Assembly: GCA_021838635.1 (NCBI GenBank)
Contig: JAKCDC010000002.1
Span: 62,001-126,000 of the forward strand
Reading direction: 5' to 3'
DNA length: 64,000 nt
DNA from: Pseudomonadota bacterium
GTDB taxonomy: Bacteria; Pseudomonadota; Gammaproteobacteria; Steroidobacterales; Steroidobacteraceae
Positions 29,215 through 39,530 of this stretch are shown here, one piece after another; within the stretch, counting starts at the first letter, position 1; every line of letters begins with the position of its first letter. Position numbers and translations under genes: made by a program. The notes below the pieces were generated by a model. It was not told the origin of the DNA and did not search any database. It was given only the letters and a program-made list of their open reading frames with translations.

Positions 29215-29778
29215 ATGCAAGCGATCGATCTTTTGCTTCAGCGCCGTTCGGCGAAGACGCTCACCGAGCCGGCACCCGATGAGGGCGCGCTGGAGCTGTT
29301 GTTGGCCAGCGCTGCGCGCGCGCCGGATCACGGGCGGTTGCGTCCCTGGCGATTCGTCGTGATCCGCGGCGCGGCGCGTGAGCGCTTCGGCGCGATGCTC
29401 GCGGCCCAACTGCAGCGGGTGCGCCCGCAGTCGACTCCCGAGTCGCTCGAGCGCGAACGACAGAAGGCCTTTCGGGCGCCACTCATCATTGTGGTGGGCG
29501 CCGTGAAGGATGCGCAGGCATCGGTGCCGATGATCGAGCAGGTGCTGTGCGCTGGCGCCGCCGCGCAGAACATTCTGCTTGCCGCGTACGCCCTGGGCTT
29601 CAACGGCGTGTGGAAGACCGGCGCGGCCGCTTACGATGAGACCATCAAACGCGAACTGGGTTTCGAGCCGGCCGATGCGGTGGTGGGCTATCTGTACATC
29701 GGGACCGAAGCGGATGCGTGCTGCGAAGGGTCTGCCCCGGATCGCTGGCGCGAGCGCGTTTCCTACCTCGGAGCCTGA
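29215..29778 (+). CDS. nitroreductase family protein (YdjA-like)
   Basis: MQAIDLLLQRRSAKTLTEPAPDEGALELLLASAARAPDHGRLRPWRFVVIRG. Confidence 0.92.
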   Translation: MQAIDLLLQRRSAKTLTEPAPDEGALELLLASAARAPDHGRLRPWRFVVIRGAARERFGAMLAAQLQRVRPQSTPESLERERQKAFRAPLIIVVGAVKDAQASVPMIEQVLCAGAAAQNILLAAYALGFNGVWKTGAAAYDETIKRELGFEPADAVVGYLYIGTEADACCEGSAPDRWRERVSYLGA

Positions 29779-29782
29779 AACG

Positions 29783-29809
29783 ACCGGCGGACCGCTGCGG
29801 TCCGCCGGT
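29783..29809. terminator. terminator-like hairpin between convergent genes
   Basis: ACCGGCGGACC-gctgc-GGTCCGCCGGT, 11-bp perfect stem. Confidence 0.65.
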
Positions 29810-29835
29810 TCATCCGCGCCGTCGCGGCGGCGCGC

Positions 29836-30462
29836 TCAGCGCGCGCCGGCCGGTATTGGGTAGTGACGGAAAATCTGCTGAACGGCTTCGTCCAGGGACC
29901 TTCCCGGGTGATAGCGTTGATGACGGGACATGTCCGATGAGGCCGTGCCGCTCCAGATCACCGAGCGGGTGCTGCGGTCGATCACCGAGATGGTGAGCGC
30001 TGCAGTGGTCACGGTCCGCAGATCGCTGTAATACCCACCACCCCAGCCCCAGGGTCCGCCCCCCCAATCGTCATCGCCCCAGCCGTACGGGCCCCAGCCG
30101 CCCCAGTAGCTGCCCATGAATGCCGGTCCCATCCCGCCGACGACGCGATCCCGCGTCCGGATGCGGAAATTCACCAGCAGGTCTGGCTGGGCATCGGCTG
30201 CGATCAGCGTATAGCCTCGGGCCTGCATCTGTTGCATGACGGCCCGCTCAAGATGCTGGGTCGTCAGCGATTTGTACGGCCCATGATCCGTGCCCGGATG
30301 GCGCACGAACGCGTACGTATGAGCCTGCGACAGATTAGCGCCGATGGCCATGCGCGTGTGAATGACCGGTGTGGTAGCGCAGGCCGCCAGCAGCAACGAA
30401 GCCACGGCAGCCATTGCGACTCCGCACGTCCTGAACGTACGCCCAACGGATATCGCGCCCAT
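29836..30462 (-). CDS. DUF4136 domain lipoprotein
   Basis: lipobox-like SLLLAACATT; TYAFVRHPGTDHGPYKSL, LISVIDRSTRSVIWSGTAS; Gly/Trp/Tyr-rich insert; start 30462 or 30477. Confidence 0.82.
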   Translation of the reverse strand: MGAISVGRTFRTCGVAMAAVASLLLAACATTPVIHTRMAIGANLSQAHTYAFVRHPGTDHGPYKSLTTQHLERAVMQQMQARGYTLIAADAQPDLLVNFRIRTRDRVVGGMGPAFMGSYWGGWGPYGWGDDDWGGGPWGWGGGYYSDLRTVTTAALTISVIDRSTRSVIWSGTASSDMSRHQRYHPGRSLDEAVQQIFRHYPIPAGAR

Positions 30463-30862
30463 AGTTACTACCTCCATTGTGTACTGACTGGTAAAACGAT
30501 CGGAGGTTCCATCGGTTGACTCCGATCACCGACACGGGGATCTCGGCAGCGGCGGATGGGCCCACGGCCGCGGCTACGCTGCAGTGGCGGCACTATACGG
30601 CCGGATCGACGGCTCGACCAGCGTGGGCACCCCCGTCTCGTGCCCGCACGCGCCGGTCGTGCTCGGCGTAAGGGGGGCGAGGTCCGTGACGGGACCCTGC
30701 TGGGCGGGGCTGCTCGCCCCCCGCTTTTCGCCAATATTTTGATTTTCAGAAGATTTTCGAGCCTGTCCTCGCGCCGGCGTCGACCGCCAGCGCGTCTCGG
30801 GGCTTGGCGCAGGTCCTTGACGGCCGCGACAGCAACTAACAGCCGTCAGACGCGCTGCTTCA

Positions 30863-30903
30863 CGTGCTGATACAACCCTCTACACTGACGCCGTATCAGC
30901 ACG
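30863..30903. other. 11-bp perfect inverted repeat with 19-nt loop
   Basis: CGTGCTGATAC ... GTATCAGCACG. Confidence 0.75.
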
Positions 30904-30964
30904 CTTCACAAATGGCCTGAATCGACGGGGGCGCGAGCATCCATGCTCGCTCAGTCGCGGCGAT

Positions 30965-33334
30965 CTAGCGAGGCGGAGTCACTTGGATCTGGAAGTCCTG
31001 TCCGGCCCACTGTCCATCCGCGAGGCGTCGGTAGGTCAGGTCGATGGTGCGGCCGGGCGAGAGCGCGCCGGTGTCGACCTCCACCAGGTGCAGGCCCAGC
31101 GGATTGGGCTGCGTGGCCCGCTCCTCAATGTCCTGCCAGCCGTCAAAGCCCCAGCGGAATACGCCCGGTTCGTTCAGCGCCAGCGTCAGCGCCGCACCCT
31201 GCGGGAGAGTGCTCGCTGCGGCGTGCGGTGCCCAGATAAGGCGGCGCAGCTTCGGGCGTTGACCGCCGTAGCGGCGCCAGAGCGGCTCGGGTCGGTCGAA
31301 TGGGCGGCCGAGGGTGCGCGAGACGGTGAGCTTGATGAACTCCGCGTGCGCCCACACCAGCGGCATGGCGCTGCCGGTGGGCCGGCCCGGCAGCAGAAAG
31401 CGCTCGGGAATGGGTGCGGCGTCCCAGACCTGCTCCGGCAGCATCCCGCCGCTCGAGGCCATGCGCACCATCGCCTCGAGGTACGGCAGCGGATCCTTGC
31501 CGGCGGTGAGCTCGTAGTGCCCGCGCTCCCCGGTGAGCAGCGGCCAGGGGCGGCCGCGGCCGGTGCCATCGTAGGCCGAGCCATCGTCGTGCTCACCGTA
31601 ACCGTCGTCGTTGTAGCGGTACCAGCTAGGGCCGCTCGGCGTGTCGCGCTTCAGCAGCGCATCGACCAGCTTGACCGTCCCGGCGACGATCGGATCATCG
31701 GGCGCGCGCAGACCGAAGCGTACGAGCTGCAGGAAGTCCACCCCGACCTGCGCGGCGGCCGGCAGCGCCGGGTCGATGGCCTGATTGCGGATCGGCAGCG
31801 CATCCTGCAGCGCGCTGCGGTCGTGCAGCGCCTCGGCGGGCGCCACGCGCACGTAGTAGCCGGGAACGCCGTGCGCACGGGCGAGCGGCGTATCGCTCAC
31901 CGCGGTCCAGTCCTCAAGGCTCGCATTCCAGTAATCGGCAATGTCGAGCGCGAGTTCGCGCGCTTGCGGTGGCAGATGCGTCGCGCCGCACACCAGGGCC
32001 GCGATGCACGCTGAGAGGGTGAAGGTGTTGATGCCGGCGTCCTCCTCCCACCGGTCCTGGTCGGACGCCGGGCCGTTGCGCACGAGGAAGGAGAGGGCGC
32101 GGTGAATCATGTCCGTGACGCGCACGCCGTCGAGCGCGTTGCGCTCGTGCAGTGCGCAGGCGAGCAGCACGGGGAAGGCCGTCTCATCGAGCTGCACGGC
32201 GGTCCAGTAGGGCGTGCCGCCGAGCCATTGGTTCTGGTTCCAGTGCCCGTCGGCGAGCTGCGTGGCACGCAGGTAACGCACCGTGTCCAGCGCTTCACGG
32301 GTGGCACCGAAGGCGAGCAGCGCGCCGGCGCACTCGCACAGATCGCGCGGCCAGACCAGGTGGTAGCCGGCGCGCTCATCCTTGGTGTTGCCCCAGGGCA
32401 CGCTCAGGCTCGCGACCATCGCGCCGGGGAAGGTCTTGCCCTGGTGCGTGCGCAGCACCATGGTCGAGACTCGAAACTGCTCGCGGCACTGCGGCGGCAG
32501 CGACCCGGTGAGCGGGGCGCGCGCGGCGCATTCCTTCTGCCAGTCCGACCACTCGGCGACCTGACGTTGCCAGCTCGACTCGAATGGCTCAAACAGCGCC
32601 GAGAGCGCGAGGCTCGCGGCCGACTCGGTGCTGCTGCTGAAGCCCAGACCGAGGACCGCCTTGCGCGGCAGCTCCCCGAGCAGCGCGACGGTGCCCGGTC
32701 CGGCCTGCTGGTACTCCCAGCACATCGCGCCGTTGCATTTGAAATCCTGCCAGCCATCGCTCGTCCCGACGTAACCGCAGCTTGCGCGGCCCCACGCGTC
32801 GCGCTGGTCGTCGTCGACCGCTCCGAGGGCGAGCGCGAATGGACCCTGTTCGGCGAGCAGCAGTCGATGTCCCCTGTGATCGGCGACCATCCCGTTGTTG
32901 TCGTGGCCGGTGCCGGCCAGGTGCGGTGCGAGCAGCGCGTAGGGGCGCAGCTGCTCATCGCCGGTGAGTTCCACTTCGATCAGCAGCACATCGCGCTCGG
33001 AGGCCGGCACGATTCTCAGGCGCAGCTCGAAGCGCTCGTGGCGGTGCACCACACGCACCGCCGGGATGCCCGAGCCGGCCAGCGTGATGGTCGGATTACC
33101 GAGGCGCTTGACCTCGACCCAGAAGCCCTTCCCGTCCCCGACGATGAAGCCCAGATCGCGGATCTGCGGAATGTCCAGGCGTGGGTAATAGACTTCGTTG
33201 ACGATGCCGCCGCCGATGGTGAACCACAGGCGGGGCCGCCCGAGGGAGCACCCTACGACGTCTTTGGCGCTGCTGCACCAGGTGGGTGAGAGACCCGGTG
33301 CGCCCGGGGCTACTCCAGAGCCGATTTTGCTCAT
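30965..33334 (-). CDS. glycoside hydrolase family 15 (glucoamylase / glucodextranase-like)
   Basis: 789 aa; VSTMVLRTHQGKTFPGAMVASLSVPWG, GYHLVWPRDL, WEEDAGINTFTL. Confidence 0.92.
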   Translation of the reverse strand: MSKIGSGVAPGAPGLSPTWCSSAKDVVGCSLGRPRLWFTIGGGIVNEVYYPRLDIPQIRDLGFIVGDGKGFWVEVKRLGNPTITLAGSGIPAVRVVHRHERFELRLRIVPASERDVLLIEVELTGDEQLRPYALLAPHLAGTGHDNNGMVADHRGHRLLLAEQGPFALALGAVDDDQRDAWGRASCGYVGTSDGWQDFKCNGAMCWEYQQAGPGTVALLGELPRKAVLGLGFSSSTESAASLALSALFEPFESSWQRQVAEWSDWQKECAARAPLTGSLPPQCREQFRVSTMVLRTHQGKTFPGAMVASLSVPWGNTKDERAGYHLVWPRDLCECAGALLAFGATREALDTVRYLRATQLADGHWNQNQWLGGTPYWTAVQLDETAFPVLLACALHERNALDGVRVTDMIHRALSFLVRNGPASDQDRWEEDAGINTFTLSACIAALVCGATHLPPQARELALDIADYWNASLEDWTAVSDTPLARAHGVPGYYVRVAPAEALHDRSALQDALPIRNQAIDPALPAAAQVGVDFLQLVRFGLRAPDDPIVAGTVKLVDALLKRDTPSGPSWYRYNDDGYGEHDDGSAYDGTGRGRPWPLLTGERGHYELTAGKDPLPYLEAMVRMASSGGMLPEQVWDAAPIPERFLLPGRPTGSAMPLVWAHAEFIKLTVSRTLGRPFDRPEPLWRRYGGQRPKLRRLIWAPHAAASTLPQGAALTLALNEPGVFRWGFDGWQDIEERATQPNPLGLHLVEVDTGALSPGRTIDLTYRRLADGQWAGQDFQIQVTPPR

Positions 33335-33401
33335 GACAATCCTCCTGTCATTGGCCGCGCGCTTTTTTGGTCAAGCGTGCCGAAGCCGGGTACGATACTG
33401 C

Positions 33402-33815
33402 ATGCTCTGGTTCAAGGCATTCCATATCGTATTCGTGGTGACCTGGTTCGCCGGGCTGTTCTATCTGCCGCGGCTGTTCGTCTACCACTGTGAGACCGCC
33501 GATGCGCCCGGACTGGCGCGCTTTGCGGTGATGGAGCGGCGGCTGTTCGCGCTGATGAGCATCGGCGCTGTGCTCACCGTCACCTTCGGTCTGTTAATGG
33601 TGCTCGAAGCGCCGGCGTTTCTGCAGTTCACCTGGCTGCGCGTGAAGCTGGTGCTGGTGGCCGCACTCATCGGCTACCACCTCTGGTGTTATGTACTGAT
33701 GCGCCGCCTGATCGAGGGGCGCAACCGGCACTCGCACCGCTGGTTCCGGGTCTTCAACGAAGTGCCGAGCGTGCTGCTGATCGCGATCGTGCTGCTGGTG
33801 GTGCTGCGACCCTAG
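33402..33815 (+). CDS. hemJ: HemJ-type protoporphyrinogen IX oxidase
   Basis: MLWFKAFHIVFVVTWFAGLFYLPRLFVYHCE; NEVPSVLLIAIVLLVVLRP. Confidence 0.92.
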   Translation: MLWFKAFHIVFVVTWFAGLFYLPRLFVYHCETADAPGLARFAVMERRLFALMSIGAVLTVTFGLLMVLEAPAFLQFTWLRVKLVLVAALIGYHLWCYVLMRRLIEGRNRHSHRWFRVFNEVPSVLLIAIVLLVVLRP

Positions 33816-34258
33816 CCGCCGGAGCGCTTTGCGTCGTAACCGCGCTGACGCAGTGCCTCGACCAGCCGGTCGCGGTGCTCGCCCTGGACCTCGATGCGGC
33901 CGTCGCGGACCGCGCCACCGGCGCCGCAGAGTTTCTTCAGCTCCCGGCCGAGCGTCTCCAGTTCCGCCGGGCCGAGCGGCAGACCGAGGACGACCGAGAC
34001 GGCCTTGCCGCCGCGACCGGATACCTCGCGCGCCACCCGAACGCGCGTTGGCGCACCCGTTGCGGCCGGACTCGCCGGGGCGCGCGGGGGCGCGGAGGGG
34101 GATTTGCGCAGTACGACGCCGCGGGCAGTGGGGTAGGATTTCACGCCGCGGATTATGACCGCGCTGCCATCTGTTCGCCATTGCGGCCGCTCCCCTGGAG
34201 TGCGATGCTCATTGCGCGAAGCGACCGATTTGCGAACGGATTGGAACGTGTGTTGCAC
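33812..34258 (-). CDS. SUI1/YciH-like translation initiation factor
   Basis: VRVAREVSGRGGKAVSVVLGLPLGPAELETLGRELKKLCGAGGAVRDGRIEVQGEHRDRLVEAL; start uncertain. Confidence 0.88.
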   Translation of the reverse strand: MQHTFQSVRKSVASRNEHRTPGERPQWRTDGSAVIIRGVKSYPTARGVVLRKSPSAPPRAPASPAATGAPTRVRVAREVSGRGGKAVSVVLGLPLGPAELETLGRELKKLCGAGGAVRDGRIEVQGEHRDRLVEALRQRGYDAKRSGG

Positions 34259-34317
34259 TTTTAGGGCGGTAAAATTTCCAATCAGCCGGTCAACGGCGAT
34301 GACGGGGATCAGAATTC

Positions 34318-35595
34318 ATGACGCAGTCGCGCCTGCACGTTCCACATCCTCCGGCACGCCCGGGGGAGAAACCGGACTTCAGCTATCTGGACATCCCGCC
34401 GGCCGGGCATGAGTCCCGCCCGGACACCCTGGCGCCTGCTCATGAGATCGAGCGCCTCGGCACCGGGATGGTGCGCGTGCTCGATGAGCAAGGCCGCGCC
34501 GTCGGATCGTGGAACCCGCACCTGGAGCCCGAGGAGTTGCAAGTGGCGCTGCGCCACATGCTGCTGACGCGCCACTTCGATGAGCGCATGCAGCGCATGC
34601 AGCGGCAGGGACGCATCTCGTTCTACATGAAGTCGACCGGCGAGGAGGCGGTTGCCGTTGCGCAGGGCATGGCGCTGCAGCCGGGCGACATGCTCTTCCC
34701 CTCGTACCGGACGCAGGGGCTGTTCATCGTACGCGGCAAGAGTCTGGTCGATCTGATGAGCCAGTGCCTCTCGAACACCCGCGACATGTGCCGCGGCCGG
34801 CAGATGCCGATCATGTATCACTGGGCGGAAGGCAACATCTTCTCGATTTCCGGCAATCTCGCCACACAGTTTCCCCAGGCGGTCGGTTGGGCGATGGCCG
34901 CGGCGATCAAGGGCGAGGATCGCATCGCGGCGAGCTGGATGGGCGAGGGGTCGAGCGCCGAGGCCGATTTCCACCATGCGCTGACATTCGCCGCGGTGTA
35001 CCAGGCGCCGGTCATTCTGAACGTGGTCAACAACCAGTGGGCGATCTCGAGCTTTCAGGGCTTTGCGGGCGGTGAGCGGCGCACCTTCGCACAGCGCGGT
35101 CCGGGCTACGGGATCCCCGGCGTGCGGGTCGACGGCAATGATTTCCTCGCCGTGTACGCCGTGACCCGGTGGGCAGCCGAGCGGGCCCGCGCGAGCGGTG
35201 GCCCCACCCTGATCGAACATGTGACCTATCGCGCCGCAGCCCACTCGACCAGCGACGATCCATCGCGCTACCGGCCGAAGGAGGAGTGGCAGGCCTGGCC
35301 GCTCGGCGATCCGGTGAAGCGGCTGAAGGAGCATCTGATCGGCATCGGCGAGTGGTCCGAGGAGCGCCATGCGGCGCTCGAGCGGGAGCTCGAGGCGCAC
35401 GTGACCGCCTGTTGGAAGGAAGCGGTGACCTACGGCACGCTCACCGATGGACCGACGCTCGATCCGATGAGCATGTTCGAGGACGTCTTCCACGACATGC
35501 CGGCGCACCTGAAGCGCCAGCGCGAGGAGTTGCGCGGCCTCACCGCGGCGCAGCATGCCGCGGCCGCCGCCAAGGTCTCGGGCGGGGAGGGCTGA
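34318..35595 (+). CDS. bkdA1: branched-chain 2-oxoacid dehydrogenase E1 alpha subunit
   Basis: MGEGSSAEADFHHALTFAAVYQAPVILNVVNNQWAISS (TPP motif), GNLATQFPQAVGWAMA. Confidence 0.93.
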   Translation: MTQSRLHVPHPPARPGEKPDFSYLDIPPAGHESRPDTLAPAHEIERLGTGMVRVLDEQGRAVGSWNPHLEPEELQVALRHMLLTRHFDERMQRMQRQGRISFYMKSTGEEAVAVAQGMALQPGDMLFPSYRTQGLFIVRGKSLVDLMSQCLSNTRDMCRGRQMPIMYHWAEGNIFSISGNLATQFPQAVGWAMAAAIKGEDRIAASWMGEGSSAEADFHHALTFAAVYQAPVILNVVNNQWAISSFQGFAGGERRTFAQRGPGYGIPGVRVDGNDFLAVYAVTRWAAERARASGGPTLIEHVTYRAAAHSTSDDPSRYRPKEEWQAWPLGDPVKRLKEHLIGIGEWSEERHAALERELEAHVTACWKEAVTYGTLTDGPTLDPMSMFEDVFHDMPAHLKRQREELRGLTAAQHAAAAAKVSGGEG

Positions 35596-35598
35596 TCG

Positions 35599-36615
35599 AT
35601 GGCACAGATGAACATGGTGCAGGCGATCAACTCGGCCCTCGACGTGATGCTCGGGCGCGACCCGCGTGTCGTGGTATTCGGGGAGGACGTCGGGTACTTC
35701 GGCGGGGTGTTCCGCTGCACCGACGGACTGCAGCGCAAGTACGGCGAGCACCGCGTGCTCGATACCCCGATCGCCGAGGGCGGCATCGTCGCTGCGGCGA
35801 TCGGCATGGGCGTCAACGGGCTGCGCCCGGTCGCCGAGATCCAGTTCGCCGATTACATCTACCCGGCGTTCGATCAGATCGTGAGCGAGCTGGCGCGCCT
35901 GCGCTATCGCACCGCGGGTGATTACTGCGCGCCGGTGACCATTCGCACGCCCTGCGGGGGGGGCATCCGGGGCGGGCAGACGCATTCGCAGAGTCCGGAG
36001 GGCGTGTTCACGCACGTCTGCGGGATCAAAGTGGTGATGCCCTCGAATCCCTACGACGCCAAGGGGCTGCTGATCAGTTCCATCGAGGACGAAGATCCGG
36101 TGGTGTTCTTCGAGCCGAAGCGCATCTACAACGGACCGTTCGACGGCGATCCGCACAAGCCGGCGGTGCCCTGGAGCACGCATCCGAAGGGCGAGGTGCC
36201 CGAGGGGCACTACGCGATTCCGATCGGCAAGGCCGAAGTGGTGCGCCCGGGCAAGGATGTGACGGTGCTGACCTACGGCACCATGGTGCACGTGGCGGAA
36301 GCGGCGGTGCGGCTCGCCGAGGTCGATGCCGAGATCATCGATGTGCGCACCATGGTACCGCTTGACGTCGATACGCTTTGCACGTCGGTGAGCAAGACCG
36401 GGCGTTGCGTGATCGTGCACGAGGCCACCCGCTTCAGCGGTTTCGGTGCGGAGCTCTCGGCCACGGTGCAGGAAGAGTGTTTCTGGCAGCTGGAGGCGCC
36501 CATCGCCCGGGTGACCGGCTGGGACACGCCCTATCCCCACGCCTTCGAATGGGACTACTTCCCCGGTCCGGCGCGCATCGTCGCCGCGATTCGCAGCGTG
36601 ATGGAGGCGCGATGA
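35599..36615 (+). CDS. bkdA2: branched-chain 2-oxoacid dehydrogenase E1 beta subunit
   Basis: GEDVGYFGGVFRCTDGLQRKYGEHRVLDTPIAEGGIVAAAIGMG. Confidence 0.94.
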   Translation: MAQMNMVQAINSALDVMLGRDPRVVVFGEDVGYFGGVFRCTDGLQRKYGEHRVLDTPIAEGGIVAAAIGMGVNGLRPVAEIQFADYIYPAFDQIVSELARLRYRTAGDYCAPVTIRTPCGGGIRGGQTHSQSPEGVFTHVCGIKVVMPSNPYDAKGLLISSIEDEDPVVFFEPKRIYNGPFDGDPHKPAVPWSTHPKGEVPEGHYAIPIGKAEVVRPGKDVTVLTYGTMVHVAEAAVRLAEVDAEIIDVRTMVPLDVDTLCTSVSKTGRCVIVHEATRFSGFGAELSATVQEECFWQLEAPIARVTGWDTPYPHAFEWDYFPGPARIVAAIRSVMEAR

Positions 36616-37871
36616 GCCGCTACGTCTTCAAACTTCCAGACCTCGGTGAGGGCACCGTGTCTGCCGAAATCGTCGGCTGGCACGTCAAACCCGGTGATAC
36701 CGTCGAGGAAGAGCAGGTGCTGGTCGAGGTCATGACCGAGAAGGCGGCGGTGGAAGTGCCCTCGCCGGTCGGCGGCACCGTGATTTCAACCACTGGTGAG
36801 CCGGGCGAGATGGTCGCGGTCGGCGCCGAGCTCATCGTGTTCGAAACCGGCGGCGAGCAATCCTCGCCACCGGCACCGACCGCCGCCGCAGCGCCGGGCG
36901 TTGTCGCCGCGCCCGCGAGCGCTCCAGCACCGCTGCCGCAGTCGCCGCCCGCCGCAGCGCGCGGGCGGGTGATGACCTCGCCGGCCAACCGGCGCCGCGC
37001 GCGCGAGGCCGGTGTTGATCTGCAACAGGTGCGCGGCAGCGGCCCACAGGGCCGCATCCTGCGCGAGGATCTGGAGGCGCACCTGCGTGGTGCGCCGCCG
37101 GCCGGATCGCGGGCCGCATCGCCGGTGGCGGCGCGGGCGGGTGTGGCGCCGCCGGCGACCTCGGCTCCCACCGAAGAAATCAAAGTCATCGGCCTGCGGC
37201 GCCTGATCGCCCAGCGCATGAGCGAGGCGAAGCGCAACATTCCGCACTTCGCGTACGTCGAGGAGGTCGACGTCAGCGAACTGGAGGGGTTGCGCCGGCA
37301 CCTGAACGGCCGCCTGGCCTCCGGAGAGCCGGCGCTGACGTACCTGCCGTTTCTCGTCGTGGCGCTGGTGCGGGTGCTGCAGGACTTTCCGCAGTGCAAC
37401 GCGCACTACGATGCCGAGCGGGGCGTGATCATCCGTCACCGCGCAGTGCACGTGGGCGTGGCCACCCAAACACCTGACGGCTTGAAAGTGCCCGTGGTGC
37501 GCAACGCCGAGCAGCGCTCGCTGTGGGGCATCGCGGCGGAGATGCGGCGCGTGACCGAAGGGGCGCGCACCAACAAGGCGACTCGCGAAGAACTGACCGG
37601 TTCGACCATCACGCTCACCAGCCTCGGCAAGCTCGGCGGCATCGTCAGCACGCCGATCATCAATGCCCCGGAGGTTGCGATCCTCGGGGTGAACCGTGCG
37701 GTCGATCGTCCCATGGTCGTCGATGGAGCCGTCACGGTGCGCCGGATGATGAATCTCTCCTCGTCGTTTGATCACCGGTTCGTTGACGGTTACGACGCGG
37801 CCGCCATGATCCAGGCGATGAAGGAGCTCATCGAACACCCGGCGATGATCTTCATGCACGCCAAGGATTGA
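36612..37871 (+). CDS. bkdB: dihydrolipoamide acyltransferase (E2) of branched-chain 2-oxoacid dehydrogenase
   Basis: FKLPDLGEGTVSAEIVGWHVKPGD, VEVMTEKAAVEVPSPV lipoyl domain, DHRFVDGYDAA active site; ATG overlaps E1-beta stop. Confidence 0.94.
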   Translation: MSRYVFKLPDLGEGTVSAEIVGWHVKPGDTVEEEQVLVEVMTEKAAVEVPSPVGGTVISTTGEPGEMVAVGAELIVFETGGEQSSPPAPTAAAAPGVVAAPASAPAPLPQSPPAAARGRVMTSPANRRRAREAGVDLQQVRGSGPQGRILREDLEAHLRGAPPAGSRAASPVAARAGVAPPATSAPTEEIKVIGLRRLIAQRMSEAKRNIPHFAYVEEVDVSELEGLRRHLNGRLASGEPALTYLPFLVVALVRVLQDFPQCNAHYDAERGVIIRHRAVHVGVATQTPDGLKVPVVRNAEQRSLWGIAAEMRRVTEGARTNKATREELTGSTITLTSLGKLGGIVSTPIINAPEVAILGVNRAVDRPMVVDGAVTVRRMMNLSSSFDHRFVDGYDAAAMIQAMKELIEHPAMIFMHAKD

Positions 37872-39422
37872 TCAGCGCGGGGAGCCGAGGATCTCCGCGC
37901 GCACGTCGTCTATTTCCCGTGCACGCGACGGGCGCAGCTTCGCGCCCGCGCAGCGATCGGGCCGCGGGCACCGCGAGCTGCGCGGGCAGATCAGATGCGC
38001 CGGCCGTTCGAGTGCCGTGTCGATCCAGGCGATATTGAGCACGTTGGCGACGGCCTGCAGTGCCGACTTTGCGCCCCGCGGGGGTGGGGCCTCCCCACCC
38101 CCGCGCGTGCATGCGGCGTGGATCGCCGCGGTGATCTCAGCGCTGGAGACCCCATTGGCATCCAGTGCCGGGGCCAGATCGACCCCAACCGACAGCACGT
38201 GCGGGTTGCCCGCCATGTCGTGCACCCGCCGCGAGTGACAGCAATAGAGCAGCGCGCGCTCTCCGTCGCGCAGCACAGAGATCTGCGATCCACTGTCGCG
38301 TTCGCTGTCGAGCATGCGAAATACCGCCCAGTTCGGGCACGGATCGCTCACCTGCGCCAGGTTGCCCCAGGGCAGGGGAATGCCGTTGCCGCGGTACACG
38401 GCGCGCAGGTAACCCGGTGGATAGGCATCGAAGAAGTGCCAGTACGGATACGGCGACACCTTCGTCATGCGGCGCATGATGACCGCGGGCGTCAGCTCAA
38501 GCCACGTGCCGCTCTCGACTCGGTAGCGCTCGCGTGCCAGGAACCGTCGGAACGGCACGCGCGGCGCAAGCAGTGCGCCGGCAAAGAAACTGCACTCGAA
38601 GTCGCGCCAGGCGTGCAGCACGTCCTCTGCGTTCATGCCGGCGGCCGAAGCGCCCTCCGGGCTACCGCCCATCTCCCCGCCCGTGGCGTGCGCGGACTTC
38701 AGGCCATCGCCACCGTGGAGCACCTTGTGCGCGATGTGCGCCGCCAGGTCGAACTTCAGGCGGGCCGGATCGGACTGCAGCGCGCGATTGGCGTAGATGA
38801 ATCGCGGTGATTCGAAGAACGAGCGCACCACGCTGCGCACCTCGCGGTCCTTGTCCCGTGCCAGCAGCGCCTTGCGCTCGAACCAACGGATCTCCAGGCC
38901 GTGCCGGCGCGTCAGGCGCATCAGGTCCTCGACGCCGAGCGGAAACTTCCGCTCGCCCACCTCTTCCGCGGCGCGCTCGAGGTCCGGGAAATCGTTGCGG
39001 GAGAATTCCTGGTGGGTGCGAATCAGCAGGTGGGCAAACTGCCGCCCGCTGGTGCCGGTTTGCTGCAGCAGCTCAGGGATCGCCGCCTGCAGAACTTCCT
39101 TGGAGAACAGAAACGCAGGCTCCAAGGGGACCTTGGCGGCACCCCCGGCGGGCGCCGAGAGCGTGACCAGCTCCGCGCTGCTGCTTTCGTCGAGGAACCA
39201 GCTCGGTTCGCGCTGAAATACCAGCGCCAGCAGCTCGAGCAGCTCCGCGGAAGGTACGCGTTTGCCGCTCTCGATCATGCTCAGGTACGACACCGAGGGT
39301 GCCCGCTCGGCATTGCGCTGAATGCAGCGCGAGGACAGTTCCTCCAGCGTCAGGCCGTTACGTTTGCGCAATTCGCGCAGTTTTGCACCGAGAAAGTGGC
39401 CTTTGCGCAGCAGCGGCGGCAT
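37872..39422 (-). CDS. XRE-HTH/ImmA-IrrE-type short-chain fatty acyl regulator (RamB/ScfR-like, DUF2083)
   Basis: LRELRKRNGLTLEELSSRCIQRNAERAPSVSYLSMIESGKRVPS HTH; HIAHKVLHGG; C-terminal CPRSSRCPRPDRCAGAKL Cys region. Confidence 0.85.
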   Translation of the reverse strand: MPPLLRKGHFLGAKLRELRKRNGLTLEELSSRCIQRNAERAPSVSYLSMIESGKRVPSAELLELLALVFQREPSWFLDESSSAELVTLSAPAGGAAKVPLEPAFLFSKEVLQAAIPELLQQTGTSGRQFAHLLIRTHQEFSRNDFPDLERAAEEVGERKFPLGVEDLMRLTRRHGLEIRWFERKALLARDKDREVRSVVRSFFESPRFIYANRALQSDPARLKFDLAAHIAHKVLHGGDGLKSAHATGGEMGGSPEGASAAGMNAEDVLHAWRDFECSFFAGALLAPRVPFRRFLARERYRVESGTWLELTPAVIMRRMTKVSPYPYWHFFDAYPPGYLRAVYRGNGIPLPWGNLAQVSDPCPNWAVFRMLDSERDSGSQISVLRDGERALLYCCHSRRVHDMAGNPHVLSVGVDLAPALDANGVSSAEITAAIHAACTRGGGEAPPPRGAKSALQAVANVLNIAWIDTALERPAHLICPRSSRCPRPDRCAGAKLRPSRAREIDDVRAEILGSPR

Positions 39423-39530
39423 GACGGCACCTGGACGGGGATGCGCGGACAGGTTGCCCGCAGTTGTGAAATTAACAATGTGAAGTTTCTATAGTCAAAT
39501 TCTTCATGTTCAGGGGCTATGCTCAATCCC

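Noticed and set aside
34309-36540. 743-aa minus-strand ORF opposite bkdA1/bkdA2
   Set aside because: Antisense shadow of two well-supported E1 genes; His/Arg-rich composition typical of high-GC complementary frames
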